NCBI RefSeq assembly: GCF_003600895.1
Contig: NZ_QYRP01000002.1
Coordinates: 992,001-1,056,000, forward strand
Direction of reading: 5' to 3'
Length of the DNA: 64,000 bases
From: Nocardioides cavernaquae
GTDB taxonomy: Bacteria > Actinomycetota > Actinomycetes > Propionibacteriales > Nocardioidaceae
Of the stretch, positions 8,339 through 20,785 are shown in pieces. Position 1 is the first letter of the stretch, and each line of letters opens with the position of its first letter. The notes beneath the pieces were generated by a model. The model did not search any database. It was not told where the DNA came from and saw nothing but the letters and a program-made list of their open reading frames with translations. Made by a program: the position numbers and the translations under genes.

Positions 8339-9889
8339 TCAGCGACCCCGCGAGAACGACGACGCGCTGTGCGAGCCGGAGCCACCGGCGCTGCGGCCGG
8401 GCCCCGTGGACGTACGACGCTGGCCACCCTGGCCACCGGAGGACTGGCCCTGGCTGGACTGACCGCCGCTGCGGGAGCCGCCGGAAGACTGGCCGCCGCT
8501 GCGCTGACCACCCTGGCCACCACCGGACGACTGGCCGCCGGAGCGAGCCTGACCGCCGGAGCGACCCTGGCCGCCGGAGCGAGCCTGGCCGCCGCCGGAG
8601 CCGCCACCGCTGCGTGAGCGGTTGCGACCGCCACCACCACCGGAGCGCCCGCCACCGTTGCCGCCACCGTTCGAGGCCGGAGCCTCGACGACGAGTCCAC
8701 CGGGGACCTCGGTGCGCTCACCGGGAGCGAGTGACTTGAGGATCGGGTGGAAGGCATCGCCGACGATCGTGGTGGTCGGCTTGATGCCGGCAGCCCGGGC
8801 CAGCGCGCGGACATCGCGCACCTGGTCGTCGGTCATCAGGGTGACGACAGTGCCCTCGGCACCGGCGCGGGCGGTGCGGCCCGAGCGGTGCAGGTAGGCC
8901 TTGTGCTCGGACGGCGGGTCCGCGTGGACGACCAGCGCGACATCGTCGACGTGGATGCCGCGGGCAGCGACATCGGTCGCGACCAGGGTGGTGGCCTTGC
9001 CGGAGTGGAAGGCCTCCATGTTCCGGGTGCGCGCGTTCTGCGACAGGTTGCCGTGCAGGTCGACCGTCGGGACGCCGTTGGCGTTGAGCTGACGGGCGAG
9101 CGCCTTGGCGCCGTGCTTGGTCCGCGTGAAGATGACCGTGCGACCCGGGGCCCGGGTCAGGTCGATCAGGATCGGCAGACGCGACTCACGGCGTACGTGC
9201 AGGACGTGGTGGTCCATCTTGGCGACCGGCGACTGCGCCGAGTCGGCCTCGTGGGTGACCGGGTTGTTGAGGAACTTCTTGACCAGCTGGTCGACCGCGT
9301 TGTCGAGCGTCGCGGAGAAGAGCAGGCGCTGCGACTTCGGCGGGGTGGCCTGCAGCAGCCGGCGCACAGCCGGGAGGAAGCCGAGGTCGGCCATGTGGTC
9401 GGCCTCGTCGAGGATGGTGATCTCGATGTCCTTCAGGGAGCAGTGACCCTGCTGGATCAGGTCCTCGAGGCGACCCGGGCAGGCCAGGATCACGTCGACG
9501 CCGCGGCGCAGACCGTTGACCTGGGGGCCCTGGCCGACGCCACCGAAGATGGTCTGCGTGGTCAGGCCGAACTCAGCCGCGAGGGGCTTGAGCGAGGCCT
9601 CGATCTGACCGACGAGCTCACGCGTCGGGGCCAGGATCAGCGCCCGCGGAGCGCCGGGACGCGGCTTGCGGTTGGACGCAGCGAGGCGACCGACCATCGG
9701 CAGGAGGAAGGCGAAGGTCTTGCCGGAGCCGGTGCGGCCGCGGCCGAGCACGTCGCGACCCGCAAACGAGTCAGGCAGCGTGGCCTTCTGGATCGGGGTG
9801 GGAACCGTGATGCCCTGGGCAGCAAGGATCGTGACCAGCGACGTGGGTACGCCGAGGTCATCAAATGACGCAGTGATGTCAGTAGACAA
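8339..9889 (-). CDS. DEAD-box RNA helicase with long Gly/Ser/Gln/Arg-rich tail (RhlE-like)
   Basis: This is an ATP-dependent RNA helicase of about 516 residues. Visible motifs are Q-motif VPTPIQKATL, motif I GRTGSGKT, Ib TPG-like ACPGRLEDL, II DEAD in ILDEADHMADLG, III SAT in LLFSATLD, and motifs V-VI VATDVAARGIHVDD and HRSGRTARAG. After the core, from about residue 400, comes a roughly 110-residue tail made almost only of Gly, Ser, Arg and Gln with repeated RSGGQ/SSGGQ units, predicted disordered and RNA-binding. The start is uncertain: TTG at 9889 (STDITASFDDLGVP) fits the family best, but a GTG at 9919 is possible. No partner genes are adjacent; a long leader precedes it. Confidence 0.92.
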   Translation of the reverse strand: MSTDITASFDDLGVPTSLVTILAAQGITVPTPIQKATLPDSFAGRDVLGRGRTGSGKTFAFLLPMVGRLAASNRKPRPGAPRALILAPTRELVGQIEASLKPLAAEFGLTTQTIFGGVGQGPQVNGLRRGVDVILACPGRLEDLIQQGHCSLKDIEITILDEADHMADLGFLPAVRRLLQATPPKSQRLLFSATLDNAVDQLVKKFLNNPVTHEADSAQSPVAKMDHHVLHVRRESRLPILIDLTRAPGRTVIFTRTKHGAKALARQLNANGVPTVDLHGNLSQNARTRNMEAFHSGKATTLVATDVAARGIHVDDVALVVHADPPSEHKAYLHRSGRTARAGAEGTVVTLMTDDQVRDVRALARAAGIKPTTTIVGDAFHPILKSLAPGERTEVPGGLVVEAPASNGGGNGGGRSGGGGGRNRSRSGGGSGGGQARSGGQGRSGGQARSGGQSSGGGQGGQRSGGQSSGGSRSGGQSSQGQSSGGQGGQRRTSTGPGRSAGGSGSHSASSFSRGR

Positions 9890-10113
9890 GGGGTTGAAGC
9901 CGTTCGTTCGGTGTCTCACCGAAACGTGCCCGCCGCAGCGGGTTCGTGCCTCGCAGGTGCGAGGGGCGGCCCAATGAACGGGGCCGGCAGCTCGCGGCAA
10001 GACTGGCCGAGCTGACTTATGTCAACTCTAACGGTTGCAACGATCAACCACCGCATCCGCGGACGTGAGTTCGGACACCTGTCCAGGCCCACGCCCGCGG
10101 CACGCAGCTCAGA
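9890..10113 (-). promoter_or_regulatory. Probable promoter and leader of the helicase gene
   Basis: These 224 bases separate the flotillin stop from the helicase start on the same strand. They contain a TTGACA hexamer on the minus strand near 10018-10023, without a convincing -10, and a short hairpin at 9949-9964 (CCTCGCA-GG-TGCGAGG). Long leaders are common for DEAD-box helicase genes controlled by cold or by autoregulation. I see no open reading frame of note in it. Confidence 0.35.
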
Positions 10114-11655
10114 TCAGTTGCCGCCGTCGAGGTCCGGCTGGGCCGGAGCGACCGCAGCGCGCTTGCCGCTGAAGCCCGGACCGTCGCCGACGAAGCCCTT
10201 GATCAGGGCCTCGATGTCGACGCCGGTGGTGTTCTTGAGCATCTCCATCGTCTGGAGCATGTTGTTCATGACCTGGCGCGGGAGCTCCGCGGTGCCGTCG
10301 GTCGAGATCACGGTCAGCTTGTCGATCGCCGCGAGCGGGCCCGCGATCTCTCCGGCCATCTTCGGCAGGGTCTCGATGAGCATCTGCAGGACCGCAGCCT
10401 CGTTGTACTGACCGAAGGCCTCGGCCTTCTTGTTCATCGCCTCGGCCTCAGCCTCACCGGTGGCCAGGATGGCGGCCGCCTGTGCCTCACCCTCGGCGCG
10501 CGTCGCGTCGGCCTCGGCAACACGGCGGGCCTTCTCGGCCTCACCGCGGCGGGCACCCTCGATCGCCTCCGCGTCAGCGAGCGCGGACCGCTTCGACTTC
10601 TCACCCTCACCGCTGAGGCGCGACTGCTCTGCCTCGGCCTCGGCAACGGCGATCGCCGACGCCTTGCGGGCCTCCGCGTCGAAGATCGCGGCCTGGCGGC
10701 GGGCCTGCGCCTCGGTCTCGACGCGGTAGCGCTCGGCGTCGGCCGGCTTGCGGACCTCGGTGTCGAGCTGGCGCTCCTTCAGCGCCGCCTGACGCACGGC
10801 GACCTTCTCCTGCTCGGCGAGGATCGCCTGGTCCCGGTCGGCCTGGGCCAGCGGTCCGGCAGCGGCAGCCTGGGCCTTCGCGGCGTCGGTCTCGGCCAGG
10901 ATCTCGGCGGTCTTCAGCGCGAGCGCACGGTTCGCGATCGCGATCTCCTGCTCGGCGGCCAGCCGCGCCTGCTCCGCGGCCTGACGCGCGTTGGCCTCCG
11001 CGATGGCGGCGACCTGCCCGACCTTGGCGGCCTCGGGACGACCGAGGTCCGAGAGGTAGCTGCCGTCGTCGGTGATGTCCTGGATCTGGAAGGTGTCGAG
11101 CACCAGGCCCTGGCCGCTGAGCGAGGACTCGGCCTCATCGGCGACGCGCTGGGCGAAGGCGGCACGGTCGCGGATGATCTGCTCGACGGTCAGCGAGCCG
11201 ACGATCGAGCGCAGCGAGCCGGCGAGCGTCTCCTGCGTGAACGTCTCGATCTCGCCCTGCTGACTGAGGAAGCGCTGCGCAGCCGCACGGATCGAGTCCT
11301 CGTTGCCGCCGACCTTCACGATCGCTACGCCGTCGAGGTTGAGCTTGACGCCCTGCCCGGAGACCGCGCCACGGATCTGGATCATGATCCGGCGCGAGGA
11401 CAGGTCGAGGATGTGCAGCTTCTGCACGAACGGGACGACGAAGACGCCGCCACCCATGACCACCTTCTGGCCGGACAGGTCGGTGGAGACCTCGCCGGTG
11501 GCGGAGCGCACGGCCTTGCCCTTGCGCCCGGTGACGATGAAGGCCTCGTTGGGTCCGGCCACCTTGTAGCGGGTCGTGATGAGTGCACCGAGAAGTCCGA
11601 CGAGGACGACGATGCCGACGATGGCGATGGGGAGGATCGGGATCTGGTCGAGCAT
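10114..11655 (-). CDS. Flotillin-like SPFH domain protein
   Basis: This 513-residue membrane scaffold protein has an N-terminal membrane segment (about 5-27, IPILPIAIVGIVVLVGLLGA), an SPFH/band-7 domain (about 30-195), and then a long Ala/Glu/Arg-rich helical coiled coil (about 200-420) typical of flotillins. The C-terminal part returns to a conserved segment, GQYNEAAVLQMLIETLPKMA. Bacterial flotillins (YuaG/FloT) organise membrane microdomains and oligomerise. It is encoded just downstream of an NfeD-like gene, the standard flotillin partner, so the two probably form one membrane assembly. The C-terminal tail GFSGKRAAVAPAQPDLDGGN is Pro/Gly rich and not conserved-looking. Confidence 0.93.
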   Translation of the reverse strand: MLDQIPILPIAIVGIVVLVGLLGALITTRYKVAGPNEAFIVTGRKGKAVRSATGEVSTDLSGQKVVMGGGVFVVPFVQKLHILDLSSRRIMIQIRGAVSGQGVKLNLDGVAIVKVGGNEDSIRAAAQRFLSQQGEIETFTQETLAGSLRSIVGSLTVEQIIRDRAAFAQRVADEAESSLSGQGLVLDTFQIQDITDDGSYLSDLGRPEAAKVGQVAAIAEANARQAAEQARLAAEQEIAIANRALALKTAEILAETDAAKAQAAAAGPLAQADRDQAILAEQEKVAVRQAALKERQLDTEVRKPADAERYRVETEAQARRQAAIFDAEARKASAIAVAEAEAEQSRLSGEGEKSKRSALADAEAIEGARRGEAEKARRVAEADATRAEGEAQAAAILATGEAEAEAMNKKAEAFGQYNEAAVLQMLIETLPKMAGEIAGPLAAIDKLTVISTDGTAELPRQVMNNMLQTMEMLKNTTGVDIEALIKGFVGDGPGFSGKRAAVAPAQPDLDGGN

Positions 11656-11685
11656 CAGGTCTCCAAGGAGTTCGGGGAACGCAGA

Positions 11686-11718
11686 GGGTCAGCAGCGGGT
11701 CAGCAGCGGGTCAGCTGC
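11686..11718. repeat. Three tandem 11-base units across the NfeD stop codon
   Basis: GGGTCAGCAGC is repeated at 11686-11696 and 11697-11707, followed by GGGTCAGCTGC at 11708-11718. The third unit includes the end of the NfeD gene (stop 11711-11713), so the array looks like a duplication of the gene's last bases into the intergenic space before flotillin. Confidence 0.8.
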
Positions 11719-12196
11719 GGGCGACGTGAACCGCGGTCGGGCTCAGGACCGCGGTGATCGTGACGGAGGTGCCGGTCGCGAGCGGCTCCGCGGCACGGGC
11801 GTTGAGCCGGGTGATGTGGCCGGAGACGACCATCGTCACCTCGCCATAGCCATCGGCCGGGATCGCCGAGACCACCGTGGCCGCACGACCGGCCAGCTCA
11901 CCGGTGCGCACGTTCGACTCGTCGCCGCCCTGCTTGAGGCGCAGCGAGACCCAGCCGGCAGCGAAGCCGAGGATGCCTCCCGCCGCGATGCCGACGAGTG
12001 CCGAGGTGGTGAGGTTGTCGGTGCTGTCGTAGACAGCGGCGCCGACGAAGCCGAAGGCACCCAGGAACGCCGAGATGGCGGCGCCGGAGAACAGGTCGCC
12101 ACCGAAGTCGAGGAGGCCGTCGAACAGGTCACCGACGACGAGACTGAAGACCAGCAGAGCGATGCCGACGCAGCCGACGATCAGGAACAGCAACAC
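11711..12196 (-). CDS. NfeD-like membrane protein
   Basis: This is a small membrane protein of about 161 residues. Hydrophobic segments are visible at the N-terminus (LLFLIVGCVGIALLVFSLVV) and around AAISAFLGAFGFVGAAVY and ALVGIAAGGILGFAAGWVSL. A C-terminal soluble domain of about 70 residues with TGELAGRAATVVSAIPADGYGEV is the OB-fold domain of NfeD proteins, as in the signature G-x-A-x-T-x-I-x-P. The GTG start at 12196 was chosen because a GGGGGG stretch sits seven bases upstream; an in-frame TTG five codons earlier is less likely. It is followed by flotillin on the same strand, the classical NfeD-SPFH pairing in membrane quality control or raft organisation. Confidence 0.85.
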   Translation of the reverse strand: MLLFLIVGCVGIALLVFSLVVGDLFDGLLDFGGDLFSGAAISAFLGAFGFVGAAVYDSTDNLTTSALVGIAAGGILGFAAGWVSLRLKQGGDESNVRTGELAGRAATVVSAIPADGYGEVTMVVSGHITRLNARAAEPLATGTSVTITAVLSPTAVHVARS

Positions 12197-12270
12197 CCGA
12201 CAACCCCCCAAGATTCGGTTTCACCGAGATCCTAGGGCCGATCCCCTCCGGGCGGAGCGGAATTTCCGGC

Positions 12271-13065
12271 TCAGCGCTGGCGCGGGCCGTAGGACGGCTG
12301 GGACTTGTTGAACGCCGCGTTGCGCGCCGCGGTGGTGTTGCGGGCGAAGAGCAGCCACAGCTGCTCGGCCCGCTCGCGCGCGAAGGTACGCCGCGCGGAC
12401 TGGGTCGGCGCGGCGTTGAAGAGGCGCTTGGCGGCAGCCAGGGCATCGGGCGAACGGCCCTTGAGCTCCTCGGCGAAGGCGAACGCGGCCGCGAGCGGGT
12501 CGCTGTCGAGCTCGGTGACCAGGCCGAGGTCCTTGGCCTCCTTGCCGCTGACCATCTCCGCGGTCATCGTGAGCTTCTTGGCGGTGTCGACACCGACCAG
12601 CTCGGAGAGCGCACGCACTCCGGACATGTCGGGGATCAGGCCCCACTTGCCCTCGAGCACGGACCAGGTCGAGTCGGGCGTGGCGATGCGGAAGTCCGCA
12701 GCGAGGGCGATCTGGAGGCCACCACCGAGGCAGTTGCCGTGAACGGCCGCGATCACCGGGACCGGGATGCGGCGGAAGGCCCACGGGGCCTCCTGGAACG
12801 TGTTGGTGCCGCGCAGCGGGTTGGGCACGAACGCCTTGACGACACCCGCCGGCGTCTTGAGCACCTTGGCGAAGTCGAGGCCGGCGCAGAACGACTCGCC
12901 CTGGCCGCTGATCACCACAGCGCGCAGCTTCTTGTCCTTGCGCAACTGCCGCGCGGTCTTCTTGAGATCATCGAGGAGGTCGAGCGTCAGCGCGTTCATC
13001 TTCTCGGGACGCGCGAGCTGGACGTGGGCGATGCCGTCGACGGTGGTGCAGGAGACGTAGGACAT
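12271..13065 (-). CDS. Enoyl-CoA hydratase/isomerase (crotonase) family protein
   Basis: This 264-residue crotonase-fold protein has oxyanion-hole motifs SFCAGLDFAKVL and HGNCLGGGLQIALAADFRIA. The catalytic-loop segment reads WSVLEGKWGLIPDMSG, where the Glu of canonical hydratases is followed by an unusual KWGLIPDM. It therefore may be a hydratase, isomerase or another crotonase of unknown substrate. The C-terminal helical region RRTFARERAEQLWLLF is intact. It is encoded singly and is divergent from a transglutaminase-like gene. Confidence 0.9.
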   Translation of the reverse strand: MSYVSCTTVDGIAHVQLARPEKMNALTLDLLDDLKKTARQLRKDKKLRAVVISGQGESFCAGLDFAKVLKTPAGVVKAFVPNPLRGTNTFQEAPWAFRRIPVPVIAAVHGNCLGGGLQIALAADFRIATPDSTWSVLEGKWGLIPDMSGVRALSELVGVDTAKKLTMTAEMVSGKEAKDLGLVTELDSDPLAAAFAFAEELKGRSPDALAAAKRLFNAAPTQSARRTFARERAEQLWLLFARNTTAARNAAFNKSQPSYGPRQR

Positions 13066-13135
13066 GACACCAACGTTACTCGTCAGTAGCCCTGCAGGCG
13101 AGAGCGATACCGGTCACACGGGTAGCGTGCCGGAC

Positions 13136-13936
13136 ATGCGCGACATCAGCAGCAACGTCCGGCTCTCCGTGACCGAACCGGCCGATCTGGTCTTCTCGGT
13201 CGCGGTCGCGTTCACCAACACCATCGAGTCGGAGACACTCACGGTCACCCTCGACGGCAGCCCCCTCGACGCCTCGGCGATCGTGGAGCTCACCGATGCG
13301 CACGGCACCCGGCTGCACCGCGTGACCGCGCCGACCGGCGTACTCGAGGTGGCCTACTCCGCGACGGTCAGCGGCAGCACGCCGCTCGACGCCGAGTCGA
13401 TGGACCACGTCGAGTACCTGCGCCCGAGCCGCTACTGCGACTCCGACCGGCTGGCCAACGTCGCCTGGTCCCACCTGGGTCCGAAGCAGGGATGGGACCT
13501 CGTCGAAGGTGCGCGGCGCTGGGCACTGGAGAACATCGTCTACGCGCCCGGCAGCACTGACCCCGTCGACGGGGCGCTCGAGACCTACCTGAGCCGCGAG
13601 GGTGTCTGCCGCGACAGCAGCCACCTGATCATCGCCTTCCTGCGGGCCCGCGGGATCCCGGCGCGGCTCGTGTCGGCCTATGCGCCGGGGCTCCTGCCGA
13701 TGGACTTCCACGCGGTCGTCGAGGTGCTGATGGACGGCGCGTGGTTCGTCATTGACGGCACCGGCCTCGCCTCGCGCCCTGCACTGGTCCGGATCGCCAC
13801 CGGTCGCGACGCCGCCGACACGGCATTCCTCACGATCGTCAGCGGGCGGGCCGACCTGCTCACCATGGAGGTCAGCGCGATCACCCGCGAGCCGCTTCCC
13901 TACGACGACGGGCGCCAGCAGGTCCGCATCGGCTGA
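13136..13936 (+). CDS. Transglutaminase-like (cysteine protease fold) protein
   Basis: This 266-residue protein has an N-terminal beta-rich domain (about 1-105) and a transglutaminase core. The catalytic triad is visible: Cys158 in REGVCRDSSHLIIAFLRARG, His in MDFHAVVEVLMDGAW and Asp in WFVIDGTG. Such proteins hydrolyse or transfer amide bonds in peptides. ATG at 13136 was chosen over an ORF extension 24 codons upstream that overlaps the divergent hydratase start. It lies tail to tail with a second transglutaminase gene and probably belongs to the same functional neighbourhood as the ATP-grasp/alpha-E cluster downstream. Confidence 0.85.
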   Translation: MRDISSNVRLSVTEPADLVFSVAVAFTNTIESETLTVTLDGSPLDASAIVELTDAHGTRLHRVTAPTGVLEVAYSATVSGSTPLDAESMDHVEYLRPSRYCDSDRLANVAWSHLGPKQGWDLVEGARRWALENIVYAPGSTDPVDGALETYLSREGVCRDSSHLIIAFLRARGIPARLVSAYAPGLLPMDFHAVVEVLMDGAWFVIDGTGLASRPALVRIATGRDAADTAFLTIVSGRADLLTMEVSAITREPLPYDDGRQQVRIG

Positions 13937-13955
13937 CTCCTGCCGGAGCCGGCAC

Positions 13956-14870
13956 TCAGAGGAGCGCGTCGACCCGGTTCACGTCGACGGCGACCTTCAG
14001 CGACGAGTTCTTGGACTCGCTGAAGACCACGCCCTTGAGCGGCGAGACGTCGCGGAAGTCACGCCCCCACGCGGTCACGACGTAGCGACTGTCGCAGAGG
14101 TGGTCGTTGGTCGGGTCGAGGTCGACCCAGGCCCCGCCCGGCACCTGCACGGAGAGCCAGGCGTGCGAGGCGTCGGAGCCCTCGAGCTTCTTCTGACCCG
14201 GAGGGGGCTGGGTCTCGAGGTAGCCCGAGACATAACGCGCGGGCAGGCCGAGCGAGCGCAGGCAGCCGAGCGCCAGGTGGGCGAAGTCCTGGCAGACGCC
14301 GGCCCGGATCTCGAGCAGCTCGGGCAGCGTCGTGCGGACGGTGGTGGCGCCCGAGCGGTACTCGAAGTCGCGGAAGATGCCCCGCGTGATCGCGACGAGT
14401 GCGTCACCGAGCGGCATCTGGGGACCGATCACCGAGCGGCAGTACTCGACGACGGTCGGGTCGGGCTGCACCAGCGGCGAGGGCAGGAGATACGTCGCCC
14501 GTTCGACCGGATCGCCCTCCTCGGCCAGCGCACCGACGGCTCCACCGACGGTCCAGCGGTTCAAGGCGTCGAGGTCGACCTGTGCCCAGGAGACGTCGAG
14601 GACACTCGTCTTCTCGACGACGAGCTCCGTGTGGGACGTGCGCACCTCGACGTAGAAGCTCCGGTTGCCGAAGTGGTCGACGTGCTCGCTGATCTGGTGC
14701 GGCTCGGGCGAGACGTGCACCTGGTTGACCACGACGCGTTGCGTGGGCGTCTCGCGGGGCGCGAGGAAGCCGCGCTCGTAGCAGGACTCGACCGGACCGT
14801 CGTAGGTGTACGTCGTGCGGTGCCGCACCTCGTAGCGGCGCGGCGTGAAGTCCTCGGGTCGCTGGCTCAC
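13956..14870 (-). CDS. Transglutaminase family protein of the ATP-grasp/alpha-E cluster
   Basis: This 304-residue protein opens with the beta domain typical of the bacterial transglutaminase N-terminal family (YEVRHRTTYTYDGPVESCYE). The core carries the catalytic Cys in RAGVCQDFAHLALGCLRSLG (about 193), His in SDASHAWLSVQVPGGAW and Asp in WVDLDPTNDH. The cytosolic form without signal peptide suggests an intracellular amidase, peptidase or transferase. Its ATG overlaps the stop of the ATP-grasp/alpha-E gene, so it is the last gene of a three-gene operon. In other bacteria this set accompanies the Anbu proteasome-like protein; none is visible here. Confidence 0.92.
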   Translation of the reverse strand: MSQRPEDFTPRRYEVRHRTTYTYDGPVESCYERGFLAPRETPTQRVVVNQVHVSPEPHQISEHVDHFGNRSFYVEVRTSHTELVVEKTSVLDVSWAQVDLDALNRWTVGGAVGALAEEGDPVERATYLLPSPLVQPDPTVVEYCRSVIGPQMPLGDALVAITRGIFRDFEYRSGATTVRTTLPELLEIRAGVCQDFAHLALGCLRSLGLPARYVSGYLETQPPPGQKKLEGSDASHAWLSVQVPGGAWVDLDPTNDHLCDSRYVVTAWGRDFRDVSPLKGVVFSESKNSSLKVAVDVNRVDALL

Positions 14871-17407
14871 ATTCCACCCCAGTTGAACGGCATCGTGTGC
14901 TGCGCGGCCTTGCGGCGGAAGCGGCGGCGGGACAGCTCGTCGGAGACGCTGTGCAGGGTTGAGCGGACCCCGATCAGGACGTCGGCGAGCGCGGAACGAT
15001 CGCCGGCGCAGACGTCGACGAGGTCGACGCGGGCCAGCTCGGCGGCGAGTGCCTCGGCCTTGGCGACGAGCACCTCGTCACCGATCAGGCGCAGGTCCTC
15101 GACCAGCCGGTCGACGCAGAAGGAGACCGAGCGCGGGTTGCCCTTGTCGAGCAGGAGCAGCGACACGGCCGAGTGCACCGGCCAGACCGGGCCCTCTCCG
15201 GCGACCGTGCGCCGGCGGTGGGTGATGATGCTCTCCCCCACCTCGAGGACGGCCTCGGTGACCTGACCATCGATGATCGGCGGACGCTCCTGGGCGAGGG
15301 TGGTGAGCAGCAGGGCGACGGTGAACTGGGCGCGCTCCAGGCGCAGGCCGCCGTCCAGGAAGCCCCAGGACTCGTCGCGGACCATGCTCTCGGAGATCAC
15401 ACCTGCCACCGCGAGCAGCGACTCGAGCATGTCGTAGATCTGCGGCTGCAGCTGCTGGTCCTCGGACGGGATGTGGCCGATCGTGCGCTCCAGGCGACTC
15501 AGCACGTGCCAGATGTCGTAGGAGAGCTGGTCGCGCACCCGCTGCGACGACTCGTTGAGCCGCTCGGCCGCCCATGCGACCGTGCCGGGCTGGCTGGCGT
15601 CGGCGACCATGCGGCGTACGTGCTGACGCGGGGGCTGGCCGGCCTCGGGCAGGACCATCGTGATCGCGGCGGCAGCGTCGACCATGGCGCGCATGGCGGC
15701 CTCGCCGGGGGTGCCGGGCCGGGTGGAGTGGTCCTCGACGAGGTCGTCGGCGACGCGCAGGAGCCGGGCGGCGCACTCGGCCCGCTCGGTGTAGCGGCCG
15801 ATCCAGAACAGGTTGTCGGCCACACGCGGAGCCACGATCGCCGGCGGCCGCACGGGCACGAGCGACGGCTGCGCGCGACCGGCCCACTCGGCCCAGCCGG
15901 CTTCCTCGGTCTCGCCCGCGAGGACCCAGACGTCCTTGGCGACAGCGCCTGCACTGCTCGAGACGTGGATCGAGCTCATCTCGGTGTTGACCCGCGCGAG
16001 GCCACCCGGCATCACGTGCCGCTCGCCGTCACGGGTCACCCAGAACGACCGCAGGACGAGGCGGCCGGGCTGGAGCCCGGTGGGGGTGACCACGGGGGTG
16101 GTCGAGAGCGCGATCGGCTCCTGGCCGACCCACGCCCAGGGCTCCGCCTCGATCCGCCGCCGCAACGTGGCGAGCTCCTCCGCGCTCAGCTCAGGGCCAT
16201 ACATCGCCGGGTCGGCCACCCCGCGCGACAGCGGACGCAGCACGAGCTTGTCGAGCCGGTCCAGGACGTGGCGGCGGGCATCGGGATCTCCGCACCACCA
16301 TGACGGCGCCGACTGCAGGAGCAGCTCCTCGCCGAGCAGGGCCTTCGAGGCAGCGGACAGGAACGGGGCCAGGCCGGGGTTCTCCAGCACCTGCGCGCCG
16401 AGCGGGTTGGCCACGGTGACGAAGCCGCGGCGGGTCGCCTCGACCAGGCCGGGCAGGCCGAGCTGGGAGTCGGAACGCAGGTCGAGCGGGTCGCAGTACT
16501 CCGGGTCGACACGGCGCAGCACGACGTCGACCGGCTCCAGCCGGCCTGCCGCACGCAGCCACACCTTGCCGTCGCGCAGGGTCAGGTCGTCGGCCTCGGC
16601 GAGCGGGAAGCCGAGCAGGCTGGCCAGGAAGCTCTGGTCGTAGGCGGTCTCGCTCATCGCACCCGGCGAGAGGAGAACGACGCGGGGCACCTCGGCACTC
16701 GCGGGGGCGACGTCGCGAACGGCGGCGCTCATCGTGTGGAAGAAGCCACGCAGCCGCTCGAGCTCGGTGCTGCGGTGCAGCCCGGCGAGCACGCGGGTGG
16801 TGATCCGGCGGTTGGCCATCGAGTAGCCGGCACCGGACGGAGCGGACGTGCGGTCAGCCAGCACGCGCCAGTTGCCCTCGACGTCGCGACCGAGGTCGTG
16901 CGCACCGAGCACGAGCCCGCCACGGCTCTTGATGCCGTCGACCTGGCGCAGGAAGCCGGGGTGACCGATGACCACCTCGGCCGGGATCACGCCGCGGCGC
17001 AGCAGCTGCCGGTCGCCGTAGAAGTCCTCGTGCAGCGCATCCAGCAGTGCGGCGCGCTGCTGGATCCCGCGCTCGAGCTGGGTCCACTCGGCGTGGCCGA
17101 GCACGACCGGGAGCGGGTCCATCCGCCAGCTGCGGTCACGTCGCGAGGCGCCGTCCCACACGCCGTAGCGGATGCCGTCGTCGTTGACGAGGCGGCGGGT
17201 CTCGGCGCGCGCGGCGAGCAGCCCGGGCAGCGCCATCGACTCGATCGCCTCGGCCAGGAACGCCTGCTCGGGGCGGACCGAGTCGGCGTCGGCGAAGAGT
17301 TCGTCGACGCCATGGAGCGCCCCCCGGTCCGCGAGGCGTTCGCGGTAGCCGGCGAGTGGGCCGAAGCCGCGATCAAGCGATTCGGCTCCGAGGGGCGAGA
17401 GGGTCAC
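14867..17407 (-). CDS. Circularly permuted ATP-grasp protein fused to alpha-E domain
   Basis: This is an 846-residue fusion. The first part (about 1-510) is a type 2 circularly permuted ATP-grasp domain (DUF404/DUF407), recognised by DGIRYGVWDG, YSMANRRITTRVLAG and LVLRSFWVTRDGERHVMPGG. The second part (about 525-840) is an all-helical alpha-E domain (DUF403) opening RVADNLFWIGRYTERAECAA. In most bacteria these are separate adjacent genes; here they are one chain. The family is predicted to ligate an amino acid or amine to a peptide or protein using ATP. The start is GTG at 17407. It sits nine bases downstream of the large transglutaminase gene and overlaps the smaller one. Confidence 0.92.
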   Translation of the reverse strand: MTLSPLGAESLDRGFGPLAGYRERLADRGALHGVDELFADADSVRPEQAFLAEAIESMALPGLLAARAETRRLVNDDGIRYGVWDGASRRDRSWRMDPLPVVLGHAEWTQLERGIQQRAALLDALHEDFYGDRQLLRRGVIPAEVVIGHPGFLRQVDGIKSRGGLVLGAHDLGRDVEGNWRVLADRTSAPSGAGYSMANRRITTRVLAGLHRSTELERLRGFFHTMSAAVRDVAPASAEVPRVVLLSPGAMSETAYDQSFLASLLGFPLAEADDLTLRDGKVWLRAAGRLEPVDVVLRRVDPEYCDPLDLRSDSQLGLPGLVEATRRGFVTVANPLGAQVLENPGLAPFLSAASKALLGEELLLQSAPSWWCGDPDARRHVLDRLDKLVLRPLSRGVADPAMYGPELSAEELATLRRRIEAEPWAWVGQEPIALSTTPVVTPTGLQPGRLVLRSFWVTRDGERHVMPGGLARVNTEMSSIHVSSSAGAVAKDVWVLAGETEEAGWAEWAGRAQPSLVPVRPPAIVAPRVADNLFWIGRYTERAECAARLLRVADDLVEDHSTRPGTPGEAAMRAMVDAAAAITMVLPEAGQPPRQHVRRMVADASQPGTVAWAAERLNESSQRVRDQLSYDIWHVLSRLERTIGHIPSEDQQLQPQIYDMLESLLAVAGVISESMVRDESWGFLDGGLRLERAQFTVALLLTTLAQERPPIIDGQVTEAVLEVGESIITHRRRTVAGEGPVWPVHSAVSLLLLDKGNPRSVSFCVDRLVEDLRLIGDEVLVAKAEALAAELARVDLVDVCAGDRSALADVLIGVRSTLHSVSDELSRRRFRRKAAQHTMPFNWGGM

Positions 17408-17416
17408 CCGGGCACC

Positions 17417-20746
<3,330 letters not shown>

Positions 20747-20785
20747 CGTACGGCGAACACGTTGCGCGCGCGTTTCGCGAGTCCG

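Noticed and set aside
10434..10920. Repetitive-looking DNA in the flotillin gene.
   Set aside because: The repetition comes from Ala/Glu/Arg codons of a coiled coil, not from a DNA repeat unit.
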